Shown: positions 1-6,938, numbered from the stretch's first letter. The stretch: DNA of 9,190 nt from Bacteroidota bacterium (GCA_963169595.1 CAUJFM010000163.1:1-9190), one strand, 5' to 3'. The notes: generated from the letters alone by a model not told the origin. Translations and numbers: made by a program.

Positions 1-24
1 GTGTTAGCGCACCGGGGGCTTTTT
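1..24 (+). terminator. Right half of a probable intrinsic terminator of an upstream gene
   Basis: The window opens with GTG, a six-base spacer and CAC (bases 1-3 and 10-12 can pair). A GC-rich arm CCGGGGGC (12-19) and five T (20-24) follow. This is the shape of a loop, 3' stem arm and U-tract of a rho-independent terminator whose 5' arm (expected to be rich in C, ending next to base 1) lies outside the window. It would serve a plus-strand gene to the left. The missing arm cannot be seen, so the call rests on half a structure. Confidence 0.45.
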
Positions 25-44
25 CGTTGCGCGATATCGGCGCG

Positions 45-290
45 TCATTGTAGAGAGAGAGAGAGAGAGAGAGCCGCATCAACCCAGCGGCCTTTGCGGT
101 CGAAAGCCCTTGCGGGCGGGGGCGATATGCCATTAGCTCCATGACCATGGCGATGCCAGGCCAACTTTACCCAGCGCAACAGATCCTCACCGACAGCGAA
201 CCCTCGGAGCAGCAGGTTCAAGCTGTACAGCAATCCGAATATAAGCACGAGAAAACCAGAAAGGACATCAGCCCAAGGGTCGTTCTGCAT
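45..290 (-). CDS. Possible small membrane protein (81 aa), unrecognised
   Basis: I do not recognise this protein. It starts at ATG 290 and stops at TGA 47-45. Residues about 8-30 (VLSGFLVLIFGLLYSLNLLL) form a convincing transmembrane helix. It is followed by an acidic/basic amphipathic stretch (GEDLLRWVKLAWHRHGHG) and then a proline- and arginine-containing tail that looks less protein-like. The last codons are alternating Leu/Ser encoded by a CT dinucleotide run, so the C-terminus is set by a microsatellite. The ORF is the only sizeable one in a locally more AT-rich gap. It sits divergently to the DUF2157 gene (23 bases between start codons) and would converge on the gene left of the window. 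Against it: short length, no clear -7 box, weak codon bias and a low-complexity end. It may be a real lineage-specific small protein with the true end shifted by repeat slippage, or chance. Confidence 0.4.
   Translation of the reverse strand: MQNDPWADVLSGFLVLIFGLLYSLNLLLRGFAVGEDLLRWVKLAWHRHGHGANGISPPPARAFDRKGRWVDAALSLSLSLQ
52..73. repeat. (AG)11 dinucleotide microsatellite
   Basis: Bases 52-73 are eleven uninterrupted AG units (CT on the minus strand), flanked by T at 51 and CC at 74-75. Perfect dinucleotide runs of this length are rare in compact bacterial genomes and are prone to slippage. The run lies just downstream of the putative terminator and inside the last codons of the candidate small membrane ORF, where it encodes alternating Leu and Ser. 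A gain or loss of one unit would shift that reading frame. Confidence 0.95.
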
Positions 291-298
291 TCGGCCCC

Positions 299-306
299 TA
301 ACTTTC
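299..306 (+). promoter_or_regulatory. Probable -7 promoter box of the DUF2157 gene
   Basis: TAACTTTC matches the Bacteroidota -7 consensus TAnnTTTG in all fixed positions except the last. It ends 7 bases before ATG 314, which would give an extremely short or absent leader. No TTG -33 element was seen at the usual distance. Confidence 0.45.
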
Positions 307-313
307 CCTCTCC

Positions 314-1597
314 ATGCACGACCCGCGCCTCTCCGAAGCCCTGCCCGAGCTGCTGCGTGAAGGCTTGCTGACGCCCGAGCAGGCTGAGCGTATCCGGGCG
401 CGGTACCAGGCAGGCAGCGAGCAGGCTGGCAACCGGCAACTGCTGGTGTTCGCCATCCTGGGCAGCTTGCTGGTGGGGCTGGGCATCATCCTCATCATCG
501 CGCACAACTGGGATGACCTTTCCCGCCCGCTGCGCACCCTGCTCGCCTTTGCACCGGTGCTGCTGGGCCAGGGCTTGGTGTGGTACACCCTGCGACACAA
601 ACCCACGGTGACCGGCTGGCGCGAGGGCAGCGCGGTGCTGCTGGCCTGCGGGCTCTTCGCTTGCGTGGCGCTGATCAGCCAGATCTACCACATCCACGGC
701 GAACTGAGCGGCTACCTGCTCACCTGCGCGCTGCTCATCGCCCCGCTGCTGTACCTCCCCGGATCGTTCGTGGTGGCCCTGGGCTACCTGGCGGTCGTGA
801 CCTGGCACGCCACCCTGGTGCGTGCCGATGGGGCCGGCGAGCTGCCGTGGATGGCGCTGCCGCTGCTGGCCGCGTTCGTGCCCTACTACGTGCAGCGCGC
901 ACGGCATGAAGGGGGCACCGTGGGCTTCTGGTGGCTCAGCCTCTTCGCGGCACTGGCGCTCGGGATCCTCTCCCAGCTCTTCTACCAGGAATGGACCATG
1001 CTGCACATCCTGGCCCTGGTGGCGCTCTCCGCGGCATACACCCTGGTGCCCTGGCTGGCCCCACGACCTGAACTGCGCACCTGGCCCTGGGTGCTGGTGG
1101 GTGGCCTGGCACAGCTGGTCCTCTTCTTCATCTTCAGCTTCCGCCCGGTGTGGGAGGAACTGATCGACGAGCCCACACGCCACCTCGGCGGGGACCTGAT
1201 CCCCATCACCCTCCTGCTGCTCATCGGCCTGGGCGCCTACATCATTGCTGCCCGTCGGCGCCGACTATTGGAGCGCTGGCCTTATCCCGAGGGCTTCGTG
1301 CTGGTCCTCGTGGCATACGTGGTGGGCCTGGCCTCACCAGCTTTCGCAGCCGTGCTCATCAACCTGGCCCTGCTGGCCCTGGGCGTGGTCACCGTGCGGC
1401 ACGGCATCGAACAAGGTTCATTGCGCCGCATGAACCTGGGGCTGAGCGTGCTGAGCCTCACCATCCTGCTCCGCTTCTTCGACACCGACCTGAGCTTCGT
1501 GGTGCGCGGCCTCGTGTTCATCGCGATCGGCGCGGGTTTCCTGTACATGAACCTGCGCCTGGTGCGCCAACGGCAACACCATGGGAACACGCGTTAA
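314..1597 (+). CDS. DUF2157 domain-containing multispanning membrane protein
   Basis: The 427-residue protein has the DUF2157 layout. A soluble helical N-terminus (about 1-40) carries LLREGLLTPEQAERIRARY. The first membrane helix (about 42-63) is followed directly by the family motif AHNWDDLSR (63-71). Further on are the SQIYHIHGE motif (122-130) and a long series of hydrophobic helices, roughly 12-14 in all, to about residue 413, with a basic C-terminal end. The function of the family is not established; location in the inner membrane is clear from the composition. The start at ATG 314 fits the family N-terminus and a TAnnTTT box 7 bases upstream. Its last 17 bases overlap the next gene, a GDYXXLXY protein, a pairing I recall as common for DUF2157 and indicating one transcript and probably a joint envelope complex. 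No damage or odd residues are seen. Confidence 0.9.
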   Translation: MHDPRLSEALPELLREGLLTPEQAERIRARYQAGSEQAGNRQLLVFAILGSLLVGLGIILIIAHNWDDLSRPLRTLLAFAPVLLGQGLVWYTLRHKPTVTGWREGSAVLLACGLFACVALISQIYHIHGELSGYLLTCALLIAPLLYLPGSFVVALGYLAVVTWHATLVRADGAGELPWMALPLLAAFVPYYVQRARHEGGTVGFWWLSLFAALALGILSQLFYQEWTMLHILALVALSAAYTLVPWLAPRPELRTWPWVLVGGLAQLVLFFIFSFRPVWEELIDEPTRHLGGDLIPITLLLLIGLGAYIIAARRRRLLERWPYPEGFVLVLVAYVVGLASPAFAAVLINLALLALGVVTVRHGIEQGSLRRMNLGLSVLSLTILLRFFDTDLSFVVRGLVFIAIGAGFLYMNLRLVRQRQHHGNTR

Positions 1598-2168
1598 GTG
1601 GCTCGCCTTCGGGGGCATGGTGCTCTTCCAACTGGCCCTGCCCGGCTGGGTGATCGTGGACCACGAACGCGTACTGACCGAGGGCGAGGTCTTCCTGTTC
1701 CGCACCGAACCCATCGACCCGCGCGACCCCTTCCGCGGCGAGTACGTGACGCTGAACTTTGAGGCGGAGAGCGGGCAATGGGCCTCCCCCACGGCCTCCA
1801 CCGAGGAATACGTTCGAAGTTCGGCCTTTGCCGTGCTCGGGACCGACACCGGTGGCTTTGCCCGCATTGAACGGCTTACGCACGAACAGCCCACCGGCAG
1901 CGACTTCGTCGAAGTGACGTTCATGTCCTACGGGGGCGATGGCGTGTCGCGCGTGTCGTTGCCCTTCGATCGCTTCTACCTGGAGGAGGGCGATGGGGCC
2001 ACCACCGAGCAGATGTTGCAGCCCCAATGGTCCAACGACACGCTGGTGCAGCCGCTGCCGGCCCATGCCGTGGTGCGCATCCTGAAAGGCCGAGCCGTGA
2101 TCGAGGACCTGGTGGTGGGCGGAAGGTCGATCCATGAATGGCTGAAGGACATGCCGGCCTCCGAGTGA
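1581..2168 (+). CDS. GDYXXLXY-motif membrane-anchored protein
   Basis: The 195-residue protein has a single N-terminal hydrophobic helix (about 8-25) without a clear cleavage site, so it is probably anchored in the inner membrane with the rest outside the cytoplasm. The naming motif is present in a relaxed form as RGEYVTLNF (52-60), preceded by the typical PIDPRDPFRGE. The family's second conserved region appears as LPFDRFYLEEG (127-137), and the C-terminal part has a GRAVIEDLVVGGRS segment (170-183). The start at ATG 1581 lies inside the DUF2157 gene (17-base overlap), consistent with translational coupling and no promoter of its own. The biochemical role of this family is unknown; its partnership with DUF2157 is the only functional hint. 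In some genomes a DUF4401 protein accompanies the pair; none is present here. Confidence 0.85.
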   Translation: MGTRVKWLAFGGMVLFQLALPGWVIVDHERVLTEGEVFLFRTEPIDPRDPFRGEYVTLNFEAESGQWASPTASTEEYVRSSAFAVLGTDTGGFARIERLTHEQPTGSDFVEVTFMSYGGDGVSRVSLPFDRFYLEEGDGATTEQMLQPQWSNDTLVQPLPAHAVVRILKGRAVIEDLVVGGRSIHEWLKDMPASE

Positions 2169-2181
2169 CCGGTCCTGTCGA

Positions 2182-2973
2182 TCACGGGCGCGCGACCCTG
2201 CGTCGTTCCTCCTCCACCACCGCCATGCTGGCACCGATGGCGGCCATGGCCGGACCGAACATGATGCCGAAGAGCGGCAGCTTCATCACCAGGTTGAACA
2301 GCGCACCGTTCGCCAGCACCAGCCCGAGGCGCGCATTCACCGCACGCACGCTCTCACCGATCCGCATCCGACGCCGCTCGAACACGTAGTCCACCATGGA
2401 GAATCCGTAGAAGTAGCTCGATATGATGAAGAGGATGACGAAGCTGAATGGCGCCAGCCACGGCAGCAGCAAGGTGGCCACCCACACGCCCACCGAAATG
2501 CCCAGCTCGAGCACACCATTGCGTGCCGCGATGATCGCCCCGCGGAACGCATCCCTGGCCAACTGCACCCAGCTGAACGGATAGGTGCGGCCCGTAAGCA
2601 CTTCCTCGGTGCGCTCGCTGGCATAGGCCAGCAGCGGCGCGAGCAGGATGAGCACGAGGTACTTGTTCACCTTGAAGATCACAAAGAGCACGGCGATGCG
2701 CACCAGCAGGGCCACGAGGTGATCGCGCACCCCATCGAAGGCTTCCTTGATCGCGTTCCACGTGGACCCCTCATCGGACGTGGCGGGCAGGGAAAGCCAG
2801 GCGGAAAGCCAGGCCGTGAGCTCATCCATGGGTCCCTGCAGCACCTGGAAGAAGGCATACACGAGCCCGGCGAATAGCAGCACGGGGACCAGGAACATCC
2901 AGCCCATGCCATGGCGCAGCGCGAAGCCGAAGGCGCGCCCGAACGTGGAAAGCCCCTTGCCGAAGCCGTTCAT
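2182..2973 (-). CDS. EI24 family (CysZ-like) inner-membrane protein
   Basis: The 263-residue protein belongs to the EI24/CysZ-like family of integral membrane proteins. CysZ itself handles sulfate uptake, but Bacteroidota members have no proven substrate and I would not call this a sulfate transporter. Features visible in order: helix about 24-45; a loop with a 12-base tandem duplication giving AWLSAWLS (54-61); helices about 86-118 and 153-170; and a highly conserved block FIISSYFYGFSMVDYVFERR (182-201). This is followed by RIGESV (204-209), ANGALFNLVMKLPLFG (221-236) and a terminal helix to about 252, ending in a charged tail. ATG 2973 gives the usual N-terminus for the family. A GATCTTTG box ends 7 bases upstream. 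It converges on the GDYXXLXY gene with 13 bases between stops and is divergent from purB (105 bases between ATGs). Confidence 0.85.
   Translation of the reverse strand: MNGFGKGLSTFGRAFGFALRHGMGWMFLVPVLLFAGLVYAFFQVLQGPMDELTAWLSAWLSLPATSDEGSTWNAIKEAFDGVRDHLVALLVRIAVLFVIFKVNKYLVLILLAPLLAYASERTEEVLTGRTYPFSWVQLARDAFRGAIIAARNGVLELGISVGVWVATLLLPWLAPFSFVILFIISSYFYGFSMVDYVFERRRMRIGESVRAVNARLGLVLANGALFNLVMKLPLFGIMFGPAMAAIGASMAVVEEERRRVARP
2791..2814. repeat. 12-base perfect tandem duplication inside the EI24 gene
   Basis: GGAAAGCCAGGC occurs twice back to back (2791-2802 and 2803-2814). It is in frame and adds four residues (AWLS) to the protein, in the region after the first membrane helix. It looks like a simple replication-slippage duplication without frame damage. 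Confidence 0.9.
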
Positions 2974-2980
2974 GATGTGC

Positions 2981-2988
2981 CAAAGATC
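2981..2988 (-). promoter_or_regulatory. Possible -7 promoter box of the EI24 gene
   Basis: Read on the minus strand this is GATCTTTG, one base off TAnnTTTG. It ends 7 bases before the ATG at 2973. No -33 TTG was found upstream, so the call rests on one short motif and its position. Confidence 0.35.
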
Positions 2989-3055
2989 CGGAGGCGATGG
3001 TGATCGTTGCGCGGAGTTCCATGAACGGCCGCCCGATCAGCCCGATGGCGCTGGC

Positions 3056-3063
3056 TACCTTTG
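3056..3063 (+). promoter_or_regulatory. Probable -7 promoter box of purB
   Basis: TACCTTTG is a perfect match to the Bacteroidota -7 consensus TAnnTTTG and ends 15 bases before ATG 3079. Transcription from it would start around 3068-3072, downstream of the in-frame TTG at 3061. That start codon would then be absent from the mRNA, so ATG 3079 is favoured. No clear -33 TTG lies at the usual spacing. Confidence 0.6.
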
Positions 3064-3078
3064 TCCTTTGCCGACCGC

Positions 3079-4446
3079 ATGGAACTGGACGCCCTCACCG
3101 CCATTTCGCCCGTGGATGGGCGATACCGCGACCGCACCCGCCACCTTGCCGCCTGGTTCAGCGAACAGGCGTTGATGCGCTACCGCCTGCGGGTGGAACT
3201 GGACTACTTCGCCTTCCTCTGCGAGATCCCCCTGCCCGAACTGGCCGGAACGGACCTTTCGCGCACCGCCGCCCTGCGCCGCCGGATCGAGGAGCTGAGC
3301 ACCGGTGATGCGCAGCGCATCAAGGACATCGAGAAGGTGACCAACCACGATGTGAAGGCCATCGAGTACTTCCTGAAGGAGCGCCTGGAGGAATGCGGGC
3401 TCACGGCGCAGCAGGAGTTCGTGCATTTCGCGCTCACCAGCCAGGACATCAACAACACGGCCCTGCCGCTGCTGGTGAAGGATTTCGTGCACAGTGCCTA
3501 CCTGCCCGCGCTCATCACCCTGCGCGACCAGCTGCACGGTCTGGCGCTGGACTGGGCGCAGGTGCCCATGCTGGCGCGCACGCACGGCCAGCCCGCCTCC
3601 CCCACTCGGCTGGGCAAGGAAGTGCAGGTGTTCGTGGAGCGCCTGGACCGCCAGGTGAAGCAGCTGCGTGAGGTGCCCTTCAGCGGGAAGTTCGGCGGGG
3701 CCACGGGCAACTTCAACGCCCACCACGCCGCCTATCCCGAACTGGACTGGGTGAAGCTCGCGGACCGCTTCCTGGAGGAGAAGCTCGGTCTGCGCCGCCA
3801 GCAGTTCACCACGCAGATCGACCACTACGACGACCTGGCGGCGCTCTTCGATACCATGCGCCGCATCAACACCATCCTGATCGACCTGTGCCGCGATGTG
3901 TGGCAGTACATCAGCATGGACTACTTCCGCCAGCGCGTCAAGGCCGGCGAGGTCGGCAGCAGCGCCATGCCGCACAAGGTGAACCCCATCGACTTCGAGA
4001 ACGCCGAAGGGAACCTGGGCATGGCCAACGCGGTGTTCGGCTTCCTCAGCGAGAAGCTGCCCATCAGCCGCCTGCAGCGCGACCTCACCGACAGCACGGT
4101 GACCCGCAACATCGGTGTGCCCATGGCCCATACCATGATCGCGCTGGACGCCATCCGCAAGGGCCTGGGCAAACTGCTGCTGAACGAGGGCGCCATCCAG
4201 CGCGACCTCGAGGCCCAATGGGCCGTGGTGGCCGAAGGCATCCAGACCATCCTGCGGCGCGCGGGCTATCCGCAGCCCTATGAGCGCCTGAAGGACCTCA
4301 CCCGCGGCAAGGAACGCATCACGGCCCAGGACATCAGCGCCTTCATCGAAGCACTGGACGTAAGCGAGGACATCAAGGTCCAGCTGCGCCAGTTGACCCC
4401 GCACACTTACACCGGCATCGACCTGCTGGGCCGGGTGATGCCTTGA
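3079..4446 (+). CDS. purB: Adenylosuccinate lyase
   Basis: PurB removes fumarate from SAICAR and from adenylosuccinate, serving both the main purine pathway and the last step to AMP in the cytoplasm. The 455-residue length from ATG 3079 is normal for the E. coli-type enzyme, and the N-terminus MELDALTAISPVDGRY is the family's canonical one. The superfamily blocks are present: TSQDINNT (120-127); ARTHGQPA with the catalytic-acid histidine at 169; and the fumarate lyase signature GSSAMPHKVNPIDFEN (293-308), whose serine at 295 is in the catalytic-base position of the mobile loop. The C-terminal helical domain (RDLTDSTVTRNIG onward) is intact. An in-frame TTG at 3061 would add six residues but overlaps the TACCTTTG promoter box, so it is not the start. 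A SanA-type gene follows after 13 bases on the same strand. Confidence 0.97.
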   Translation: MELDALTAISPVDGRYRDRTRHLAAWFSEQALMRYRLRVELDYFAFLCEIPLPELAGTDLSRTAALRRRIEELSTGDAQRIKDIEKVTNHDVKAIEYFLKERLEECGLTAQQEFVHFALTSQDINNTALPLLVKDFVHSAYLPALITLRDQLHGLALDWAQVPMLARTHGQPASPTRLGKEVQVFVERLDRQVKQLREVPFSGKFGGATGNFNAHHAAYPELDWVKLADRFLEEKLGLRRQQFTTQIDHYDDLAALFDTMRRINTILIDLCRDVWQYISMDYFRQRVKAGEVGSSAMPHKVNPIDFENAEGNLGMANAVFGFLSEKLPISRLQRDLTDSTVTRNIGVPMAHTMIALDAIRKGLGKLLLNEGAIQRDLEAQWAVVAEGIQTILRRAGYPQPYERLKDLTRGKERITAQDISAFIEALDVSEDIKVQLRQLTPHTYTGIDLLGRVMP

Positions 4447-4459
4447 CCCCCCTGGGCGC

Positions 4460-5176
4460 ATGATCGCGCGCTGCTGGCGGCTGTGCTCATCGCGGACCTT
4501 CCGTTGGAGCGTCCTGCTGGTGGTGCTGCTCAGCGGTACGGCCATCTGGTGGTGCGACCGCCAGGTGCGGCTCACTTATTCGGTGCTCCTGTACGACCGG
4601 ATCGAGGAACTGCCGCACAACCGGGTGGGCCTGGTACTGGGCACCGCGCAACGCAACCGCGGTGGCGGGCCCAATCCCTACTTCACCCACCGCATCAACG
4701 CGGCGGCGGCCTTGTACCACGCGGGGAAGGTGGACCATCTGCTGCTCAGTGGCGACAACCGTCATCTCAGCTACAACGAGCCGTGGGCCATGCGCCGTGC
4801 GCTGATCGAACGCGGTGTGGACAGCACCCGCATCACGCTCGACTTTGCCGGGTTCCGCACCCTGGACAGCATGGTGCGCGCCCGCGAGGTGTTCGGTCAG
4901 CGACGCTTCACGGTCATAAGCCAGCGCTTCCACAACGAGCGGGCCGTGTATATCGCCCGGGAACGTGACATCGAGGCCATCGGCTTCAACGCCACCGATG
5001 TGGGCACGGCGGCCGGCCTGCGCACACAGCTTCGTGAGAAACTGGCGCGGGTGAAGGTCTATATCGATGCCCTGCTCGGCATCCAGCCACATTTCCTCGG
5101 AGAACCCGTCACCATTGGCGAACAGCGCTTCCCGAGCGACCATGCACCGCTGGTGCCCGAAGCGCAGGCCCGTTGA
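4460..5176 (+). CDS. SanA/YdcF-like DUF218 membrane-anchored protein
   Basis: The 238-residue protein has an N-terminal membrane anchor (about 17-31, after basic residues) and a DUF218 domain from about residue 55. Visible family blocks are VGLVLGTAQ (56-64), YFTHRINAAAALYHAGKV (74-91), LLLSGDN (94-100), YNEPWAM (105-111), LDFAGFRTLDSMVRA (127-141), and VISQRFHNERAVYIA (152-166). This pattern is that of SanA, which in E. coli affects envelope permeability to vancomycin at high temperature. The enzymatic activity, if any, is not settled. It starts 13 bases after the purB stop with no promoter-like box between, so it is probably cotranscribed with purB; the link is likely positional rather than functional. 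Its TGA stop directly abuts the stop of the convergent porin gene, within a shared TGATCA. Confidence 0.88.
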   Translation: MIARCWRLCSSRTFRWSVLLVVLLSGTAIWWCDRQVRLTYSVLLYDRIEELPHNRVGLVLGTAQRNRGGGPNPYFTHRINAAAALYHAGKVDHLLLSGDNRHLSYNEPWAMRRALIERGVDSTRITLDFAGFRTLDSMVRAREVFGQRRFTVISQRFHNERAVYIARERDIEAIGFNATDVGTAAGLRTQLREKLARVKVYIDALLGIQPHFLGEPVTIGEQRFPSDHAPLVPEAQAR

Positions 5177-5179
5177 TCA
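5174..5179. other. Shared palindromic double stop TGATCA
   Basis: The SanA-type gene ends with TGA at 5174-5176 and the porin ends with TGA on the other strand at 5179-5177. The two stops together form the palindrome TGATCA with no base between the genes. Any terminator for either gene must lie inside the opposite coding region. Confidence 0.9.
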
Positions 5180-6385
5180 GATCCCGAACTCCACCTGGAA
5201 CATGGCGGTCCAGCTGCTGCCCGGCGCATCCAGGGCCATCTGCCGCTGCTGCCAACGATAACCGGCATACACCTGCAGTTTGATGCGGTGCCCGTTCAGG
5301 TACTTCGTGGACCCCAGCAGCAGTTCCTGGGTGGTCCTGGCCAGGGTGCCGAGCGACGCAGCTGGCACCACCTGCGTGTACCGCGTGGCGAGCTCGTAAT
5401 TGCTGCGGAACAGCCGGCTGGCCTGCACATTGAGACCGGTGCCGGCCTGCACGAACCGAACGGCACCATCCTGCGAGAAGGTCAGCGGATCATCGCTCTG
5501 GCGATCGAAGTACTCGGCCATCAGGCCCCAGCCCTTGTGCTTGAACATCATATCCGCGATGAACGTGGTCATGTCGCGCGATGCATACAGTTCAGGACCG
5601 AGCTGGCCGCCGGTGCGCACGGCGTCCTCATTGGCACTGTACGTGACCGCCAGGCTCAGCTTGGGCCGTGGCTCGAACTCCAGGTCCCCTTCGGAGTAGT
5701 CCCCGCTGTTGGTGAACTTGCCCAAGGGGAGCCATTCCACGCGCCCCGTGTAGCACATGCCCGCATCACCGGGCGAGCCACCACGGCCGTCGCCTGTGGT
5801 GAACGCGCCCTTCACCTGCAGCTCCTGTCCACCGGCCGGCAGCGTCCAATAGGCGAAAAGACCAAAGTCACGGTCCAACGTATAGGCCGCGTTGGCGATG
5901 GAGCGATCGGGGAACTGCAGGTTGCCCGAGGAGATCACCCGTTCCCGGTTGCCGGGCAGCTTGCTCTGGCCGAACCCCAGGTAGAAGCGCTTGTTCAAAT
6001 GGTAGTACACCATGGCATCACGCACGGTCTGCGGGGCACCCGATTCCAGATCGATGTCCGATCGGGCGAATGACAATTGGAGGTAGTAGCGGAAGTTCTG
6101 GTTCAACACGAAGCCGTCCAAACGCAGCCGCAACCGACGCACCCGCGCATCCACCTGATCGATGTCCAGGTCATCCCCTCCATGCGTGGTGAAGCCCATG
6201 CGGCTCTGCATGCGGAAGCGGAGGTGCAGCATGAACAGGGAGTCCTTGCTGATGCTGATCCCATCCTTGACCTCGATCAGTGCGCGCTCATCCACCTCCT
6301 GGTGCTGGGCCCACGAAATGGATGGCAGGAGGATGATCGACAGCAACAAACTGCCGACCACCCGAAATAGGTGGTTCCGGTACAT
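5177..6385 (-). CDS. Outer-membrane porin, phosphate-selective porin O/P-like
   Basis: The 402-residue protein begins with a clear signal peptide (basic start, hydrophobic core about 8-22, likely cleavage after SISWA at residue 26). The rest is rich in alternating, aromatic beta-strand segments. It ends in WTAMFQVEFGI, as expected of a last barrel strand. The segment VISSGNLQFPDRSIANAAYT (150-169) and the preceding GFGQSKLPGNRE (137-148) are typical of the Bacteroidota branch of the OprO/OprP family (PF07396). The family name implies phosphate-selective diffusion, but the substrate here cannot be read from sequence. The mature part has a single cysteine (211). I chose ATG 6385; a TTG at 6409 extends the frame by eight residues that would spoil the signal peptide start and overlaps a promoter-like box. 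The DinB gene ends 31 bases upstream on the same strand. Confidence 0.85.
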   Translation of the reverse strand: MYRNHLFRVVGSLLLSIILLPSISWAQHQEVDERALIEVKDGISISKDSLFMLHLRFRMQSRMGFTTHGGDDLDIDQVDARVRRLRLRLDGFVLNQNFRYYLQLSFARSDIDLESGAPQTVRDAMVYYHLNKRFYLGFGQSKLPGNRERVISSGNLQFPDRSIANAAYTLDRDFGLFAYWTLPAGGQELQVKGAFTTGDGRGGSPGDAGMCYTGRVEWLPLGKFTNSGDYSEGDLEFEPRPKLSLAVTYSANEDAVRTGGQLGPELYASRDMTTFIADMMFKHKGWGLMAEYFDRQSDDPLTFSQDGAVRFVQAGTGLNVQASRLFRSNYELATRYTQVVPAASLGTLARTTQELLLGSTKYLNGHRIKLQVYAGYRWQQRQMALDAPGSSWTAMFQVEFGI

Positions 6386-6406
6386 CGCAGTGCGAAAAAG
6401 GAAACC

Positions 6407-6414
6407 CAATGTTA
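6407..6414 (-). promoter_or_regulatory. Possible -7 promoter box of the porin gene
   Basis: On the minus strand this reads TAACATTG, one mismatch to TAnnTTTG. It ends 21 bases before ATG 6385 and sits just after the DinB stop codon. If active, the porin has its own promoter even though it follows DinB closely. No -33 TTG was seen. Confidence 0.35.
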
Positions 6415-6416
6415 AC

Positions 6417-6905
6417 TCAGGATATCCCGGTGGTTAAGGTTCGCTGGTAGACCACCAGGTCGTTGGCCGGTACCTCACCGAGTCCCAACAGGCGCATCTG
6501 GGTGATGAGCTGTCCGCGATGCTGGGTGCCATGATTGATGCAGTGCAGCACCATCTGCCAGGCGGATTGCCGGTGGGTGCGGCCTTTCAGGTCGGCATAG
6601 CTGACGATGGCGTGCAGCGCATCCGGCCCCATTCCCTTCACCACCGCATGGAACCGCTGGAGCACGGGCGGCACGGTATCCAGCGAGCGCTCCGGCACGG
6701 CCGGCCAAGCGGTGGGTGTGCCAGTGAGCCGGCCCCACCAGGTGTTCTCCGCATCGCGGATGTGCAGCAGGGTGGCCCGCAACGTGGGAAAGCTCCCTCC
6801 CACCGCGCGGTCCAGGACCTCGTCAGGCTCGTGCATCAGTCGTTCCACGAAGCGGGTGCCGGCCCACAGGCCGTAGTCGGCATAGTGGTGAAGGAGATCG
6901 GTCAT
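6417..6905 (-). CDS. DinB-family protein, putative metal-dependent enzyme
   Basis: The 162-residue protein has the DinB/YfiT four-helix-bundle layout and normal length. The three metal-binding histidine positions are recognisable: H48 in LLHIRDAE, and H125 plus H129 in INHGTQHRGQ (123-132). The helix-one motif YADYGLWAGTRF (8-19) is also typical. Family members bind a divalent metal and include thiol-dependent transferases (bacillithiol or mycothiol S-transferases) and DNA-damage-inducible proteins of unknown reaction, so the substrate is not predictable here. Start ATG 6905 gives the standard N-terminus. The gene lies 31 bases upstream of the porin on the same strand and is divergent from the gene at 7001. 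An AT-rich TATTTTTA box lies 25 bases upstream of the ATG. Confidence 0.85.
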   Translation of the reverse strand: MTDLLHHYADYGLWAGTRFVERLMHEPDEVLDRAVGGSFPTLRATLLHIRDAENTWWGRLTGTPTAWPAVPERSLDTVPPVLQRFHAVVKGMGPDALHAIVSYADLKGRTHRQSAWQMVLHCINHGTQHRGQLITQMRLLGLGEVPANDLVVYQRTLTTGIS

Positions 6906-6921
6906 GCGTGCAGCAGGTGGA

Positions 6922-6938
6922 TAACGTTGTTAAAAATA
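6922..6938 (-). promoter_or_regulatory. AT-rich promoter candidate with small inverted repeat upstream of the DinB gene
   Basis: The minus strand reads TATTTTTA at 6938-6931, close to TAnnTTTG. It partly overlaps the inverted repeat TAAC-GTT-GTTA (6922-6932). This is the only AT-rich stretch in the 95-base divergent gap (6906-7000). The repeat is short enough to be chance, but its position next to the presumed start point would suit an operator. Confidence 0.3.

Noticed and set aside
103..117. Minus-strand hairpin GCCC-GCAA-GGGC followed by TTT, considered as a terminator
   Set aside because: The stem is only four pairs, the T-run is three bases, and it lies inside the candidate small ORF; too weak to call.
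218..1183. 321-codon minus-strand frame opposite the DUF2157 gene
   Set aside because: The translation is dominated by Gln, His, Arg and Gly without domain character; it is a shadow of the real coding strand.
3061..3078. TTG start for purB, six residues upstream
   Set aside because: It overlaps the perfect TACCTTTG box, and the conserved family N-terminus starts at ATG 3079.
3055..4575. 506-codon open frame on the minus strand covering the whole purB gene
   Set aside because: It is antisense to a well-conserved gene, its translation is low-complexity (rich in Gln, His, Ala, Val, Leu) with no motif, and such frames are expected opposite GC-rich genes with strong third-position bias.
5288..6073. 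261-codon plus-strand frame opposite the porin gene
   Set aside because: Shadow frame: there is a fully supported secreted barrel protein on the other strand and no recognisable motif in this one.
6386..6409. TTG start for the porin, eight residues upstream
   Set aside because: It precedes a complete signal peptide that starts properly at ATG 6385, and it lies in a promoter-like box.
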